A stretch of 64,000 nt of DNA from Deltaproteobacteria bacterium. GTDB taxonomy: Bacteria; UBA10199; JACPAL01; GCA-016699445. The translations under genes and the position numbers were made by a program. The stretch covers positions 1,798,001-1,862,000 of the forward strand of contig CP064976.1 in assembly GCA_016699445.1 (NCBI GenBank), in the 5' to 3' direction. Numbering within the stretch: the first letter of the stretch is position 1; every line of letters begins with the position of its first letter. The notes under the pieces were generated by a model. It ran no database searches. It was not told the origin of the DNA and saw only the letters and a program-made list of their open reading frames with translations. This document shows, one piece after another, positions 54,099 to 63,953 of this stretch.

Positions 54099-54900
54099 GA
54101 TCGAGAAAGAAGTCGAAGAAGCTCTTGGTGGGTTTTTCGAAAACATCGGGCAGAGTGCCATGGGTTTTTTGGAATCCTTAGGTGGTATGGCCCTGATGTC
54201 ACTGCGAACGATCAGTTCTCTTTTTAAATATCATTTTCCCCTACAGCCTTTTTTATCGGCTTGCGAGTTTGTTGGTGTGCGTTCGCTTAATCTGATTAGT
54301 GTTGTGGCTTTATTTACCGGAATGGTTTTGGCCCTTCAATTTGCTGTGGGGCTAGAGCGTTTTGGGTTGAAAATCGATGTGGGGCAGGTGGTGGGTATTT
54401 CGATCATCCGAGAGTTGGGTCCTGTGTTAACCTCTTTGATGGTCGCTGCACGTGTGGGATCGGGGATTGCCTCTGAGTTGGGTTCGATGGTTGTGACTGA
54501 ACAGGTCTTGGCCATTGAAGCTTTGGGAGCTAATCCTGTTCATAAGTTGGTATTGCCTCGCGTTTTGGCAACAACATGGATGACGCCTGTTTTGGTGGTG
54601 GCTGCAGATATCATCGGTGTTTTGGGTGGGATGTGGATTGCGTATATCGAAGCAGGGGTGACGCCTCGATATTATTTAGAGCAAATCCAACGTACAGTTT
54701 CGGTCGATGATTTCTTTTCAGGACTTTCCAAATCCATCTTCTTTGGTTTTTTTATTGGTATCATTTCTTGCTATCAAGGTTTGCAAACCAAAGGTGGTAC
54801 GGTCGGTGTGGGAGAGTCGACAACGCATGCAGTAGTCTATTCGTCTCTCATTGTTTTTATTTCCGACTTTTTTCTGACGAAACTTTTTATACTTTTTTAA
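54073..54900 (+). CDS. mlaE: ABC transporter permease MlaE (YrbE family)
   Basis: MlaE is the permease of the Mla phospholipid transport complex. From the ATG at 54073 the protein has about 275 residues: a cytoplasmic N-terminal helix, then about five transmembrane segments with typical parts LNLISVVALFTGMVLALQFA, ELGPVLTSLMVAARVGSGIA, ELGSMVVTEQVLAIEALGAN and PRVLATTWMTPVLVV. GVGESTTHAVVYSSL near the end is also typical. It overlaps the lipoprotein gene by 26 bp and lies 2 bp before mlaF. Confidence 0.92.
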   Translation: MSQGSELGKIEKEVEEALGGFFENIGQSAMGFLESLGGMALMSLRTISSLFKYHFPLQPFLSACEFVGVRSLNLISVVALFTGMVLALQFAVGLERFGLKIDVGQVVGISIIRELGPVLTSLMVAARVGSGIASELGSMVVTEQVLAIEALGANPVHKLVLPRVLATTWMTPVLVVAADIIGVLGGMWIAYIEAGVTPRYYLEQIQRTVSVDDFFSGLSKSIFFGFFIGIISCYQGLQTKGGTVGVGESTTHAVVYSSLIVFISDFFLTKLFILF

Positions 54901-54902
54901 AT

Positions 54903-55660
54903 ATGGATTTTATCGCCTACAAAGATGTCTCAAAAGATTTGGAAACAAAAAGGTATTGGATTGCCTAAACCTATCTATTCAAAAGGGCGAAACCATGACT
55001 ATTTTGGGTGGGAGTGGCTCAGGGAAAACCATTTTGCTCAAAGCGCTTTTGAGGCTTCTTGTCATTGATTCTGGAAAAATTCTTTTTGAAGGACGTGATA
55101 TTATTCCCATGAATGAAGAAGATTTACTCGCTTTAAGGCGCCGCGTGGGGATGTTGTTTCAAGGAGCGGCTTTGTTTGATTCTCTTTCAGTGGCTGAAAA
55201 CAGTGCTTACCCTCTCAGAGAACATTTTAAAAAATCAGAAGAGGAGATTTCTGCCATTGTGAAACAAAAGCTTGCGCTCGTGGGCCTCCCGGGCATTGAA
55301 GAAGCTTTGCCTAATGATCTTTCGGGCGGTATGAAAAAACGTGTGGCTTTAGCCAGGGCGATTGCGACAGATCCTGAAGTGCTCCTCTATGATGAACCCA
55401 CAACGGGTTTGGATCCCATTAACACCACCCGCATCAACAATCTGATAAAATCCATACAGGAAAAAATGAAGGTGACTTCTATTGTGGTGACTCATGATAT
55501 GGGTTCCGCTTTTAGTATTAGTGATCGACTCGCCTTTCTTTATAAGGGTAAGATTGAAACGGTGGGGACAAAAGATCAGATTCAACAATCAAATAATGCC
55601 TTGATTCAAAGTTTTATCACCGGAGAAATTCCGGATGAGCGAGCCAGGAGACCCTTTTGA
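54903..55660 (+). CDS. mlaF: ABC transporter ATP-binding protein MlaF, frameshifted near its start
   Basis: MlaF powers the Mla lipid transporter. The ATG at 54903 gives MDFIAYKDVSKD; a missing T in the run at 54938-54940 breaks the frame and restoring it gives FGNKKVLDCLNLSIQKGET. The rest has Walker A GGSGSGKT, the ABC signature LSGGMKKRVALARAIATDPE, Walker B VLLYDEPTTGLDP and the switch VVTHDMGSAFSISDR. Joined length is 252 residues, normal. Its TGA overlaps the mlaD ATG (TGATG). Confidence 0.92.
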
Positions 55661-56504
55661 TGGATCATCGTAATACTCAAATGAAAGTCGGCGTCTTTAT
55701 TTTTTTAGGCGTCATTTTTTTGGTGCTGGCCATTTTCTTTTTGGGCGGTCGCAACCAACTCTTTAAAAGAGAGTATCATTTAAAAACTCAATTTTCGGAT
55801 ATCAGCGGACTCAGAGTCGGAGCTCAGGTGCAGCTGGCAGGACTACCGATTGGGATGGTGGATCAGATTCGGTTTGCTGATGAGTTGCAGGAAAAAAGAG
55901 TTATTGTTTTTTTGAGTTTGGACAAAGCGTATCAGGATCGCATTCGCGAAAACTCTTTTGCGATGGTTAATACACAGGGTTTGTTAGGGGATAAGGTGGT
56001 CAGTATATCTCCAGGGAGTCCGGACAAAAATGAATTACAAGATGGCGATTGGCTGCAGACTACCGAGCAGCCCAGTTTATTATCGATGTTGGGTGAAGGT
56101 GGTGATGCTGTCAAAATCTTTCAAAAGCCTCAGCGATCTTGGTCGATATTTTGGGAGAGATTCAAAAAGGTGACGGTCTCATGCATGGATTGATCTACGA
56201 CAAAAATAGGGACGGCCAAAAAAATACCATCAATGCCGATACGCAGCAGGCGATGAAAGAATTGCGGTTAGCGTCTTCAGAATTAAAAAGTATTTTATCA
56301 AAAGTAAATCATGGTGAAGGCACTATTGGTGCACTCTTAGCAGATCCCAGTGTGTATCAAGATCTCCGCCGTCTTTTTGGAAAGCTCGAGCGTAATGCTC
56401 TTTTGCGTCATGTGATCCGAAGCCGTATTCGTGATTTGGAGCTTGAAAAAGAGGCTCAAGAGCCACCCACAAAAAAAAATAACGTCCCCGCGCGTCAAAA
56501 ATAA
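55660..56504 (+). CDS. mlaD: MlaD family substrate-binding protein (MCE domain), frameshifted
   Basis: MlaD is the membrane-anchored MCE-domain subunit that holds phospholipids. The N-terminal transmembrane helix (VGVFIFLGVIFLVLAIFFLG, residues about 12-31) is followed by an MCE domain (LKTQFSDISGLRVGAQVQLA, GLPIGMV, VNTQGLLGDKVVSISPGS). A missing base in the A run at 56123-56126 splits the gene; restored it reads KASAILVDILGEIQKGDGL and continues with a helical domain including GEGTIGALLADPSVYQDLRR. Joined length is 281 residues. mlaB and mlaC are not present here. Confidence 0.9.
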
Positions 56505-56527
56505 TTTTGAAAAAAATGAAATCAGTT

Positions 56528-56557
56528 TGGACAATGTCCTGAAATTCTTGTTATAAT
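56528..56557 (+). promoter_or_regulatory. Probable sigma-70 promoter before prkA
   Basis: TGGACA (56528-56533) and TATAAT (56552-56557) are 18 bp apart, and the -10 hexamer is perfect. The leader to the prkA ATG (56727) is about 165 bases and carries no recognised riboswitch or gene. Confidence 0.5.
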
Positions 56558-56726
56558 TTTCTAGTTATCTCTAAAGTTGGTTGTTTGAAAAAAGTAGATC
56601 TCGTCGCAGGCTGATGTTTCGTTCTTTGTCAGCGCCAATCAAATCCAAAAAAAAACGAAGAGTTTTTTTAAATCGAAATTCATTCGATCTAATTATCTAT
56701 GCCCATGGGGCAGAAGGGGGACATGT

Positions 56727-58781
56727 ATGGAGGATATTAATGCGCTTATCCAAGAATTGCAGGATACGAAATCTTTCCAAGATCTCAGTTGGGAAGGTTC
56801 GCTTCAGGATTATCTTGCACTTGTGCAAAAAGATCCTTCCATCGCCCGAAATGCTTTCCAGAGAATTTATGACATGGTGATGTCTTTTGGTATTGAGGAG
56901 TATACCGAATACAAAAAGAAAATTAACCGGTATAAGTTTTTTGATGATCCTTTTGAAAATGGCCGTGATGCCGTTTTTGGACTCGACATCCCCTTGATGA
57001 AACTTGTGAATGTTTTGAAAGCCGCTGCTCATGGTTATGGCCCTGAAAAACGTGTCATCCTTCTACATGGTCCTGTGGGTAGCTCTAAAAGTACTATCGC
57101 CCGCCTTTTGAAAAAAGGTCTCGAAGCTTATTCCAAAACCCCTGAAGGATCTCTCTATACTTTTGTATGGCAGCGCAATGGTGTCGATCATCCAGCATTT
57201 GGGAATGCTAATGAGATTCCCTGTCCGATGCATGAAGAGCCGCTGAAGATGATTCCTGAATCCACACGTACAAAAATTTTAGCTTCTTTAAATGAAAATC
57301 TTCCGGAAGAAAAAACAATACATGTTGCTGGAGATTTGTGTCCTCCCTGTCGTTATCTTTTCAAAGAGATGATGATGCATTATAAGGGTGATTGGAACAA
57401 AGTAGCTAGTCACATCAAAGTTCGTCGCATGATCTTGTCTGAAAAAGATCGTATCGGTATTGGAACATTCCAACCCAAAGACGAAAAAAATCAGGATTCC
57501 ACAGAACTCACAGGAGATATCAATTATCGAAAAATTGCCGAGTATGGATCTGATTCCGATCCACGAGCTTTTAATTTTGATGGTGAGTTTAATGTCGCCA
57601 ATCGAGGTCTGATTGAATTCATCGAAGTGCTAAAATTGGATGTGGCCTTCCTGTATGATCTTTTGGGTGCTTCTCAAGAACACAAAATTAAACCCAAAAA
57701 ATTTGCTCAAACAGATATTGATGAAGTGATCATTGGTCACACGAATGAAGCCGAGTATCGCAAACTGCAAAACAATGAATACATGGAAGCTTTGCGTGAT
57801 CGTACGGTAAAAATTGATATTCCGTATATTACCAAGCTGACTCAAGAGAAGAAGATCTATGAACGTGATTTTAATTCAAAAAAAATCAAAGGGAAGCACA
57901 TCGCTCCTCATACCATCGAGATTGCAGCTATGTGGGGTATTTTGACACGATTGGAAGAACCCAAAAAAGCCAATCTGACATTACTTCAAAAACTCAAGCT
58001 CTTTGATGGTAAAACTCTGACAGGATTTACCGAAGACAATGTGAAAGAGCTTCGCAAAGAAGCTGTACGTGAAGGCCTGGATGGTATTTCACCTCGTTAT
58101 ATTCAGGATAAAATTTCTAATTCGTTAGTCTCTGAACGTAACGAAGGCTGCGTGAATCCTTTTATGGTGATCAACGAAATGGAAAGTGGGTTGAAACATC
58201 ATTCACTCATTCGAGGAGAAGATCAGCGAAAACGGTATCGAGAGCTTCTGACCGTTGTTAAAGATGAGTATGAAGATATTGTGAAGAATGAAGTTCAACG
58301 AGCTATTTCAGCGGATGAAGAAGGAATTAGTCGGTTGTGTTCTAACTATATCGACAATGTGAAGGCTTATACTCAAAAAGAAAAAGTTCGAAATAAATAT
58401 ACAGGACAATATGAAGAGCCGGATGAACGTTTAATGAGATCGATCGAAGAGAAGATCGATATTCCGGAAAGTCGAAAAGATGATTTTCGTCGAGAAATCA
58501 TGAACTACATCGGTGCCCTGTCTCTGGAAGGAAAGAGTTTTAATTATAAAACCAATGAGCGTTTGCATAAGGCTCTAGAGTTGAAACTCTTTGAAGATCA
58601 AAAAGATTCAATCAAGCTCACCAGTCTTGTCACGAATGTCGTCGACAAGCAGACTCAAGAAAAAATCGATATTGTGAAAAGTCGTCTGATTAAAAATAAT
58701 GGTTATTGTGAAATTTGTGCTACGGATGTGTTGACGTTTGTGGCCAGCATTTTTGCCAGAGGAGACATTAAAGGACAGTAA
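56727..58781 (+). CDS. prkA: PrkA/YeaG family serine protein kinase
   Basis: A 684-residue PrkA (YeaG)-type protein. It has an AAA ATPase domain (Walker A HGPVGSSKSTIAR, about residues 113-125), a PrkA-specific region with CPPCRYLFKEM and FQPKDEKNQDSTELTGDINY, and a C-terminal kinase-like part. In Escherichia coli YeaG with YeaH acts in nitrogen starvation, and in Bacillus PrkA affects sporulation control. It starts the classic three-gene cluster prkA-yeaH-spoVR. The protein is intact and the start has AGGAGGATATTAATG-like context. Confidence 0.93.
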   Translation: MEDINALIQELQDTKSFQDLSWEGSLQDYLALVQKDPSIARNAFQRIYDMVMSFGIEEYTEYKKKINRYKFFDDPFENGRDAVFGLDIPLMKLVNVLKAAAHGYGPEKRVILLHGPVGSSKSTIARLLKKGLEAYSKTPEGSLYTFVWQRNGVDHPAFGNANEIPCPMHEEPLKMIPESTRTKILASLNENLPEEKTIHVAGDLCPPCRYLFKEMMMHYKGDWNKVASHIKVRRMILSEKDRIGIGTFQPKDEKNQDSTELTGDINYRKIAEYGSDSDPRAFNFDGEFNVANRGLIEFIEVLKLDVAFLYDLLGASQEHKIKPKKFAQTDIDEVIIGHTNEAEYRKLQNNEYMEALRDRTVKIDIPYITKLTQEKKIYERDFNSKKIKGKHIAPHTIEIAAMWGILTRLEEPKKANLTLLQKLKLFDGKTLTGFTEDNVKELRKEAVREGLDGISPRYIQDKISNSLVSERNEGCVNPFMVINEMESGLKHHSLIRGEDQRKRYRELLTVVKDEYEDIVKNEVQRAISADEEGISRLCSNYIDNVKAYTQKEKVRNKYTGQYEEPDERLMRSIEEKIDIPESRKDDFRREIMNYIGALSLEGKSFNYKTNERLHKALELKLFEDQKDSIKLTSLVTNVVDKQTQEKIDIVKSRLIKNNGYCEICATDVLTFVASIFARGDIKGQ

Positions 58782-58790
58782 AGGAACCTC

Positions 58791-59903
58791 ATGTTCGTAA
58801 AAATAGACCAAGACGAATCTCGATTTAAACAGATTGTGCGGGGTAAAATCCGCAAAGAGCTCAAAAAATTTATGAGCCAAGGTGAGCTCATTGGGCGTCA
58901 GGGAAAAGATCTGGTCAGTATTCCTCTTCCTCAAATTGATATCCCACATTTTGTGCGTGACCCTCGAAAAGGTAATGGTGTGGGCCAAGGGGAAGGGGAT
59001 GTGGGGACTCCCATTGGTGGTGATGGAGATCAGGATGGTTCGGGCCAGGGTAAAGCAGGATCTGATCCTGGTGAGCATTATCTCGAAGTTGAAATGAATT
59101 ATGAAGAGCTCGCCGAAATCATGGCTGAAGAGCTTGAGCTGCCAAAAATTCAACCTAAGGGAAATTCCAATCTAGAAAATGCCAAGCCTCGCTACACGGG
59201 TATAAATACAGCAGGTCCTGAATCCTTAAGACATTTTAAGCGAACGTACCGACAAGCTTTAAAGAGGCAAATTTCTTCTGGAACTTATGATTTTGAAAAA
59301 CCATTCATCGTGCCCATTCGTGAAGACAAACGCTATCGTGTCAGTCATCCGGTCATCCAACCACAAACACGTGCTGTGATTATTTATATGATGGACGTGT
59401 CGGGCTCGATGGGTGCGGAGCAAAAAGAGATCGTTCGTCGCGAATCATTTTGGCTGGATACGTGGCTGCGTGCTCAGTACAAAGGCTTGGAAACTCGTTT
59501 CATCGTGCATGATGCGGTCGCTCGCGAAGTGGATCGTGAAACTTTTTACCGTATTCGTGAATCAGGCGGTACGATCATTTCTTCTGCTTACAAACTTTGC
59601 CTTCAAATGATTGAGGAAAAATACGATCCGGCTTCTTGGAATATTTATCCCTTTCATTTTTCCGATGGGGACAATTGGTCGGGAAGTGACACTCAAGAAT
59701 GTTTGAAGCTGATTCAGGAAGATCTTCTTACCAAGTGCAATGCCTTCTTTTATGGTCAAGTAGAGAGCGAGTATGGGAGTGGTCAATTTTTAAGAGATCT
59801 GACAGATAAGTTTAGCGCTGATGATCGCGTGATCACTTCTAAAATTTCATCACGCGATGATATTTATAAATCGATCAAAGAATTCTTAGGAAAGGGAAAG
59901 TAA
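58791..59903 (+). CDS. yeaH: DUF444 family protein YeaH
   Basis: A 370-residue DUF444 protein. The N-terminal half is charged with a Gly-rich stretch (GVGQGEGDVGTPIGGDGDQD, about residues 63-90); the C-terminal half has a von Willebrand A-like fold with a metal site in MMDVSGSMGAEQKEIVRRES and GGTIISSAYKLCLQMI. It works with PrkA in stress response; the exact activity is unknown. It starts 9 bp after prkA and ends on the base before spoVR, so all three form an operon. Confidence 0.92.
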   Translation: MFVKIDQDESRFKQIVRGKIRKELKKFMSQGELIGRQGKDLVSIPLPQIDIPHFVRDPRKGNGVGQGEGDVGTPIGGDGDQDGSGQGKAGSDPGEHYLEVEMNYEELAEIMAEELELPKIQPKGNSNLENAKPRYTGINTAGPESLRHFKRTYRQALKRQISSGTYDFEKPFIVPIREDKRYRVSHPVIQPQTRAVIIYMMDVSGSMGAEQKEIVRRESFWLDTWLRAQYKGLETRFIVHDAVAREVDRETFYRIRESGGTIISSAYKLCLQMIEEKYDPASWNIYPFHFSDGDNWSGSDTQECLKLIQEDLLTKCNAFFYGQVESEYGSGQFLRDLTDKFSADDRVITSKISSRDDIYKSIKEFLGKGK

Positions 59904-61396
59904 ATGGGGACAGAACTTTCTCGGAACTGACTCAATGGCGTGATACGATTCGCCAACATGCTATCAATGCCGGCTTGGATTTTTTTGAAGTGATTTTTGA
60001 AGTTTTAGATTGGAATCAAATCAATGCCGTTGCGGCTTATGGGGGATTTCCCAATCGTTACCCGCACTGGCGTTTTGGGATGGAATATCAAGAAATCAGC
60101 AAGAGCTATGCGTATGGTCTTTCCAAAATTTATGAGATGGTTATCAATAACGATCCTTCGTACGCGTATTTACTGCATTCCAATATGGAAGTGGATCAAA
60201 AGCTCGTGATGGCACACGTGTATGGGCATTCTGATTTTTTCAAAAATAATGTCTATTTTGCCGGCACCAATCGCAAGATGATTGATCAGATGGGAAATCA
60301 TCGCACACGTGTAGTGCGTCTTATCAATAAGCTTGGACTGGATATTGTTGAACCTTTTATCGATACCTGTCTGTCTTTGGAAAATCTGATTGATAGTCGC
60401 AAAGTAGGTTTTACTCCCAAGACCCCTCAGGAACGCGAAGATCTTGAAGAAAATAATGAAGATGAAAAGCTGGTAAAAAAACTTAAAAGTAAAGACTACA
60501 TGGATAAGTTTGTAAACCCGAAAGCTTTCCTCGATCAGCAGCAAAAGAAAATCGATGATGATGAAAAACGTCATCGCAATTTTCCCGAACATCCTGAGCG
60601 TGACGTTCTTCTTTTTCTTCTCGAACATGCACCTTTAGAAAAATGGGAACACGATGTTTTGTCGATTATTCGGGATGAAGCTTATTATTTTGCCCCTCAA
60701 GCACAGACAAAAATCATGAATGAAGGTTGGGCGGCCTATCATCACTCACAGATGATGACGACCAAGATTTTGAAGGATTCGGAAATTATTGATTATGCGG
60801 ATCATCATGCCGGTACAGTGGCGCCTCAACCAGGGCGCTTGAATCCTTATAAGCTAGGAATCGAACTTTTTCGGGATATTGAAGATCGTTGGAATAAAGG
60901 CAAGTTTGGTGCTGATTACGAAGCTTGTGACGATCTAAAAGAAAAGAAACATTGGGATAAAAAATTAGGCTTGGGTCGTGAAAAAATATTCGAAGTGAGA
61001 AAAATATACAACGACGTGACTTTTCTGGATGCGTTTCTCACAGAAGATTTTTGTCATGATCAAAAGATGTTTATGTATGGTTTTAATACGATGACCCGTC
61101 AGTATGAAATCGTGGATCGTGATTTTAGAAAAGTAAAATCAGCTCTTTTGTCTCGTATGACCAATCAAGGTCAGGCGATTATTGAAGTCGTGGATGGTAA
61201 TAGCTCCAATCGAGGTGAGCTGACGTTGAAACACATGCATGATGGTGTGGATCTCAAGCTTGATTGGGCCGAAGAAACTTTGAAAAATCTCCAGCGCATT
61301 TGGAAACGTCCGGTGCATTTGGAAACCGTCATGGATGAAGGCAAGCGTCTGTTTTCTTATGATGGCAAAGAGTTTAAGAATCAGTCGATTTCTTAG
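59904..61396 (+). CDS. spoVR: SpoVR/YcgB family protein, frameshifted near its start
   Basis: SpoVR (YcgB) always travels with PrkA and YeaH; its activity is not known, although in Bacillus it affects spore cortex formation. The ATG at 59904 reads MGTELSR before a missing G near 59923 breaks the frame. Restored, it gives ELTQWRDTIRQHAINAGLDF, then the family blocks NAVAAYGGFPNRYPHWRFGM, SKIYEMVINNDPSYAYLL, MAHVYGHSDFFKNN and NEGWAAYHHSQMM. Joined length is 497 residues, normal. The 3' end overlaps the convergent cruF-like gene. Confidence 0.92.
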
Positions 61397-62105
61397 AAAA
61401 CAATTTCAACACCCCGATACTTAAAAGCTGCATCCCTAATCCTGTAGCTCCCAAAACCCATTCTCTGAGCCAAAACGTAATGATGAAGTTAAATATCAGA
61501 ATGCCCCAATAAAACTGAACGCCTAGTTGAGGACGTCTCTGAGGGGGTGGTTTAGAAAAAATTTTTTGTTCAATAAAATGATACGAAGAAAAAATACAGA
61601 GAGCGACCAGTAGCCATCCAGCGAAGTTGGTGAGCGGGACTCCAAAGTAGAGGCCTCCAGTAGGGTAATAAAAGATCTCTCCTAAAAACCAACGACCCCC
61701 GCGCACAGCCAATGGATCGACAACAATATCAATCATAACCATGAGAAGTGACGAGAGAATAGGCAAATGCCAGCCAGATTTGTCCTGAGTCGGGTAAAAA
61801 TATGATGCTGTTTCATAAGCAGCATAGGCTAAAAAAGAATAGGAAAGAGAATCCCATACAGGCACTCCTCCTACAATCCATTCACCTTTCATCGCTTCAG
61901 GAAGATAATGATACATTCCATAAGGAAAACCATTTCGAATAGAAGAGTATTCAGACAAGAAAGCAATGGTGGTTCCGAGAGTCAGAAATAAAAACGTCCG
62001 CAGGATTCCACGATTTAAAAAACCAATAATTAAAAAGGAAATGAGAAAGGCAAAAACATAAGGTCGATGAAGAAGGGTGGTGAGAAGAATTTCTTTAGAC
62101 GGCAT
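61374..62105 (-). CDS. CruF/DUF422-like carotenoid biosynthesis membrane protein
   Basis: A 243-residue membrane protein with about seven hydrophobic segments, matching the CruF/DUF422 family (carotenoid 1',2'-hydratase, as in bacterioruberin or myxol pathways). Family-like parts are FLSEYSSIRNGFPYGMYHY, VGGVPVWDSLSYSFLAYAAY, MIDIVVDPLAVRGGRW and GGLYFGVPLTNFAGWLLVAL. No other carotenoid gene lies in the window, so the product cannot be named. It overlaps the response-regulator gene by 11 bp, so the two share an operon. Confidence 0.8.
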   Translation of the reverse strand: MPSKEILLTTLLHRPYVFAFLISFLIIGFLNRGILRTFLFLTLGTTIAFLSEYSSIRNGFPYGMYHYLPEAMKGEWIVGGVPVWDSLSYSFLAYAAYETASYFYPTQDKSGWHLPILSSLLMVMIDIVVDPLAVRGGRWFLGEIFYYPTGGLYFGVPLTNFAGWLLVALCIFSSYHFIEQKIFSKPPPQRRPQLGVQFYWGILIFNFIITFWLREWVLGATGLGMQLLSIGVLKLFSKKSTDS

Positions 62106-63072
62106 TGCGCATAATTTTCACAAATTCTGTCACAAGTCTAGGGTCCCATTGACCTGTTTCTTTTTCCCGATCGAGAATCTGCAATGCTTGTTCAAAAACC
62201 ATTCCTTGTCGGTAAGGACGGTTGGTGGTCATGGCATCAAAGGCATCCGCAACGGAGGCGATGCGTGCCATGAGAGGAATGTGTTCACATTCTAGCTTAT
62301 CGGGATGTCCACATCCATCGAAGCGTTCATGGTGATTTTTGATGACACACAAACAGGGCGCCAGAGATTTAAGAGGACTGCAGATATCGTAACCTTTGAT
62401 GGGGTGTTGTCGGACATGTTCCATTTCTTCTTCATTGAGTGGTCCTGCTTTGTGAAGGATGGTTTCGACAATACCGATTTTCCCGATGTCATGCAGGAGA
62501 GCTCCACGCCATATGTGTTCTTGTTCATGTTCCGTGAGCGATAAACCTTTGGCAATCATTCGAGAGTAGCGTGCAACACGTTCTGAATGTCCTCGGGTAT
62601 AAGGGTCTTTAGCTTCAATAGCTTTGGCCAATGAAAAGAGAATGTTTTCGCTGGTATCAAGATCATCATAAAGAGCTTTGAGTCGTAAGAGAGAGCGTAT
62701 GCGTGTAGCGAGTTCGACCTTATTAAAAGGTTTAATCAAAAAATCATCAGCACCCATATCGATGGCTTTGAGTTTATCATCAATCTCTTGCAGGGCAGTA
62801 ATGACAATAACCGGGATAAAGCGCATCTCCTTATCATTTTTGATTGTTTTACAGACTTCGTATCCCGAAATTCCAGGCATCATGAGATCCAAAAGAATCA
62901 GATCTGGTTTCCAGGAACGTACCTTCTCCAAAGCATCGATTCCATTATTGGCAGATTCAAAAGTATAATCAGCACTATGAAGCTGCATACGGATCAAATC
63001 GATATTGGTAGGAATATCATCAACAATTAAAACACGAGGTTTATGACTAAAGAGGTTGTTTACTGAAAGCAT
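62095..63072 (-). CDS. Response regulator with HD-GYP domain (cyclic di-GMP phosphodiesterase type)
   Basis: A 325-residue protein with a receiver domain (about residues 12-130; VLIVDDIPTNIDLIRMQL, phospho-acceptor in DLILLDLMMPGISGYEV, and DFLIKPF) and an HD-GYP domain (about 145-320; GHSERVARYS, GALLHDIGKIGI, HPIKGYDI). The signature that is normally HHERWDGSGYP reads HHERFDGCGHPD, so the GYP tyrosine is His. Activity on cyclic di-GMP is therefore uncertain. It may link environmental signals to motility or surface state. No partner kinase is adjacent. Confidence 0.9.
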   Translation of the reverse strand: MLSVNNLFSHKPRVLIVDDIPTNIDLIRMQLHSADYTFESANNGIDALEKVRSWKPDLILLDLMMPGISGYEVCKTIKNDKEMRFIPVIVITALQEIDDKLKAIDMGADDFLIKPFNKVELATRIRSLLRLKALYDDLDTSENILFSLAKAIEAKDPYTRGHSERVARYSRMIAKGLSLTEHEQEHIWRGALLHDIGKIGIVETILHKAGPLNEEEMEHVRQHPIKGYDICSPLKSLAPCLCVIKNHHERFDGCGHPDKLECEHIPLMARIASVADAFDAMTTNRPYRQGMVFEQALQILDREKETGQWDPRLVTEFVKIMRNAV

Positions 63073-63102
63073 AAGAGCCGCATCCTACAGACAGAAAATC
63101 AA

Positions 63103-63143
63103 CCTGTCCAAAGAAAACTCCTTGAAATTGAAGGCTGGACAGG
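63103..63143. promoter_or_regulatory. Perfect 8-bp inverted repeat in a divergent promoter region
   Basis: CCTGTCCA (63103-63110) and TGGACAGG (63136-63143) are exact reverse complements with a 25-bp spacer. They lie between the divergent response-regulator gene and the gene at 63178, so an operator for one or both is likely. Confidence 0.45.
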
Positions 63144-63177
63144 GTGAAACAGGTTTTGAAATTTGAGGAGGTTGTTT

Positions 63178-63510
63178 ATGTTTTGGCTTTTAAGAAAAAT
63201 TTTTTCGTTGGGTGTTTTGGCTTTAGTGGTCTTTTTTCTGATGCATGTGGAGGTGAAAGGTCATTTGTTAAAAGACTATGTGATTGCCATTTATGATTCT
63301 CCCATGGTTCAGCAGGTAGTGACGTCTGCTAAAGAGTCTTTATTGGGAATGGTTGAAAACTTGGAGAAGAAAAAAGCGACAACTCATAGTGAAGATTCTC
63401 ACTCAGAAGATTCTCAGGTTTCCCCCAAAGATGCCAAGCCTCTTGAAAATCTGAAAGATGATGAAGTGAAAGAGTTAGAAAAAGTTTTAAAAAAACAAAA
63501 TCAAAAATGA
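63178..63510 (+). CDS. Small single-pass membrane protein, unknown
   Basis: A 110-residue protein starting at the ATG at 63178 behind GAGGAGG. One transmembrane helix (about residues 3-25, LLRKIFSLGVLALVVFFLMH) is followed by a polar region with a Ser/Asp/Glu tract (SEDSHSEDSQ) and a charged end. Its stop overlaps the next start (ATGA). No family was recognised. Confidence 0.6.
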   Translation: MFWLLRKIFSLGVLALVVFFLMHVEVKGHLLKDYVIAIYDSPMVQQVVTSAKESLLGMVENLEKKKATTHSEDSHSEDSQVSPKDAKPLENLKDDEVKELEKVLKKQNQK

Positions 63511-63761
63511 ATGCATTCTTAAGATATTTAGCGGCTGCTTTTATTTTGGTGGCAGGGTTGAGTGCTTTGAGTTTCCTCCAAAAAAAATTTGATGAGGGAG
63601 ATTTGCGAAAAGGGTTAGGTGTCATTCAAGCAAAGGTTCCCGAGGCTCAAAATTGCCAAGCTGAAATGGAATCTCGTTGGAGAGGTATTGTTCGCGTGAC
63701 GTGTCAGGATTCCCAATGGGAAGTGGATATCCTCAAAGGCGTTTATAAGAAGACAAACTGA
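63507..63761 (+). CDS. Small exported or membrane protein, unknown
   Basis: An 84-residue protein with an N-terminal hydrophobic helix (YLAAAFILVAGLSALSF) and a short mature part with two Cys (about residues 49 and 66) that could form a disulfide in the periplasm. It overlaps the preceding gene by 4 bp, so the two are translated together. No family was recognised. Confidence 0.55.
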   Translation: MNAFLRYLAAAFILVAGLSALSFLQKKFDEGDLRKGLGVIQAKVPEAQNCQAEMESRWRGIVRVTCQDSQWEVDILKGVYKKTN

Positions 63762-63953
63762 TTATTCCATTTTTTCAAAAGTTTTGTTGTCCACCTTTGC
63801 CTTTACCACCAGATAGATGGCCCCATAAGCAATGACAGCTACAACAGCTAAAACAATATACAGAATAATTTTAGGATTATCCCAGACCAGTTTGAGAGTT
63901 GCGAAAGAAAACGCAAAAATCAAAAATGAGATGACATGTGTCTTCCAGTTCAT
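63762..63953 (-). CDS. Small two-helix membrane protein, unknown
   Basis: A 63-residue protein with two transmembrane segments (VISFLIFAFSFATLKLVW and IILYIVLAVVAVIAYGAIYL). It ends on the base after the convergent gene's stop. A GGAG sequence lies a few bases before its ATG. No family was recognised. Confidence 0.5.
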   Translation of the reverse strand: MNWKTHVISFLIFAFSFATLKLVWDNPKIILYIVLAVVAVIAYGAIYLVVKAKVDNKTFEKME

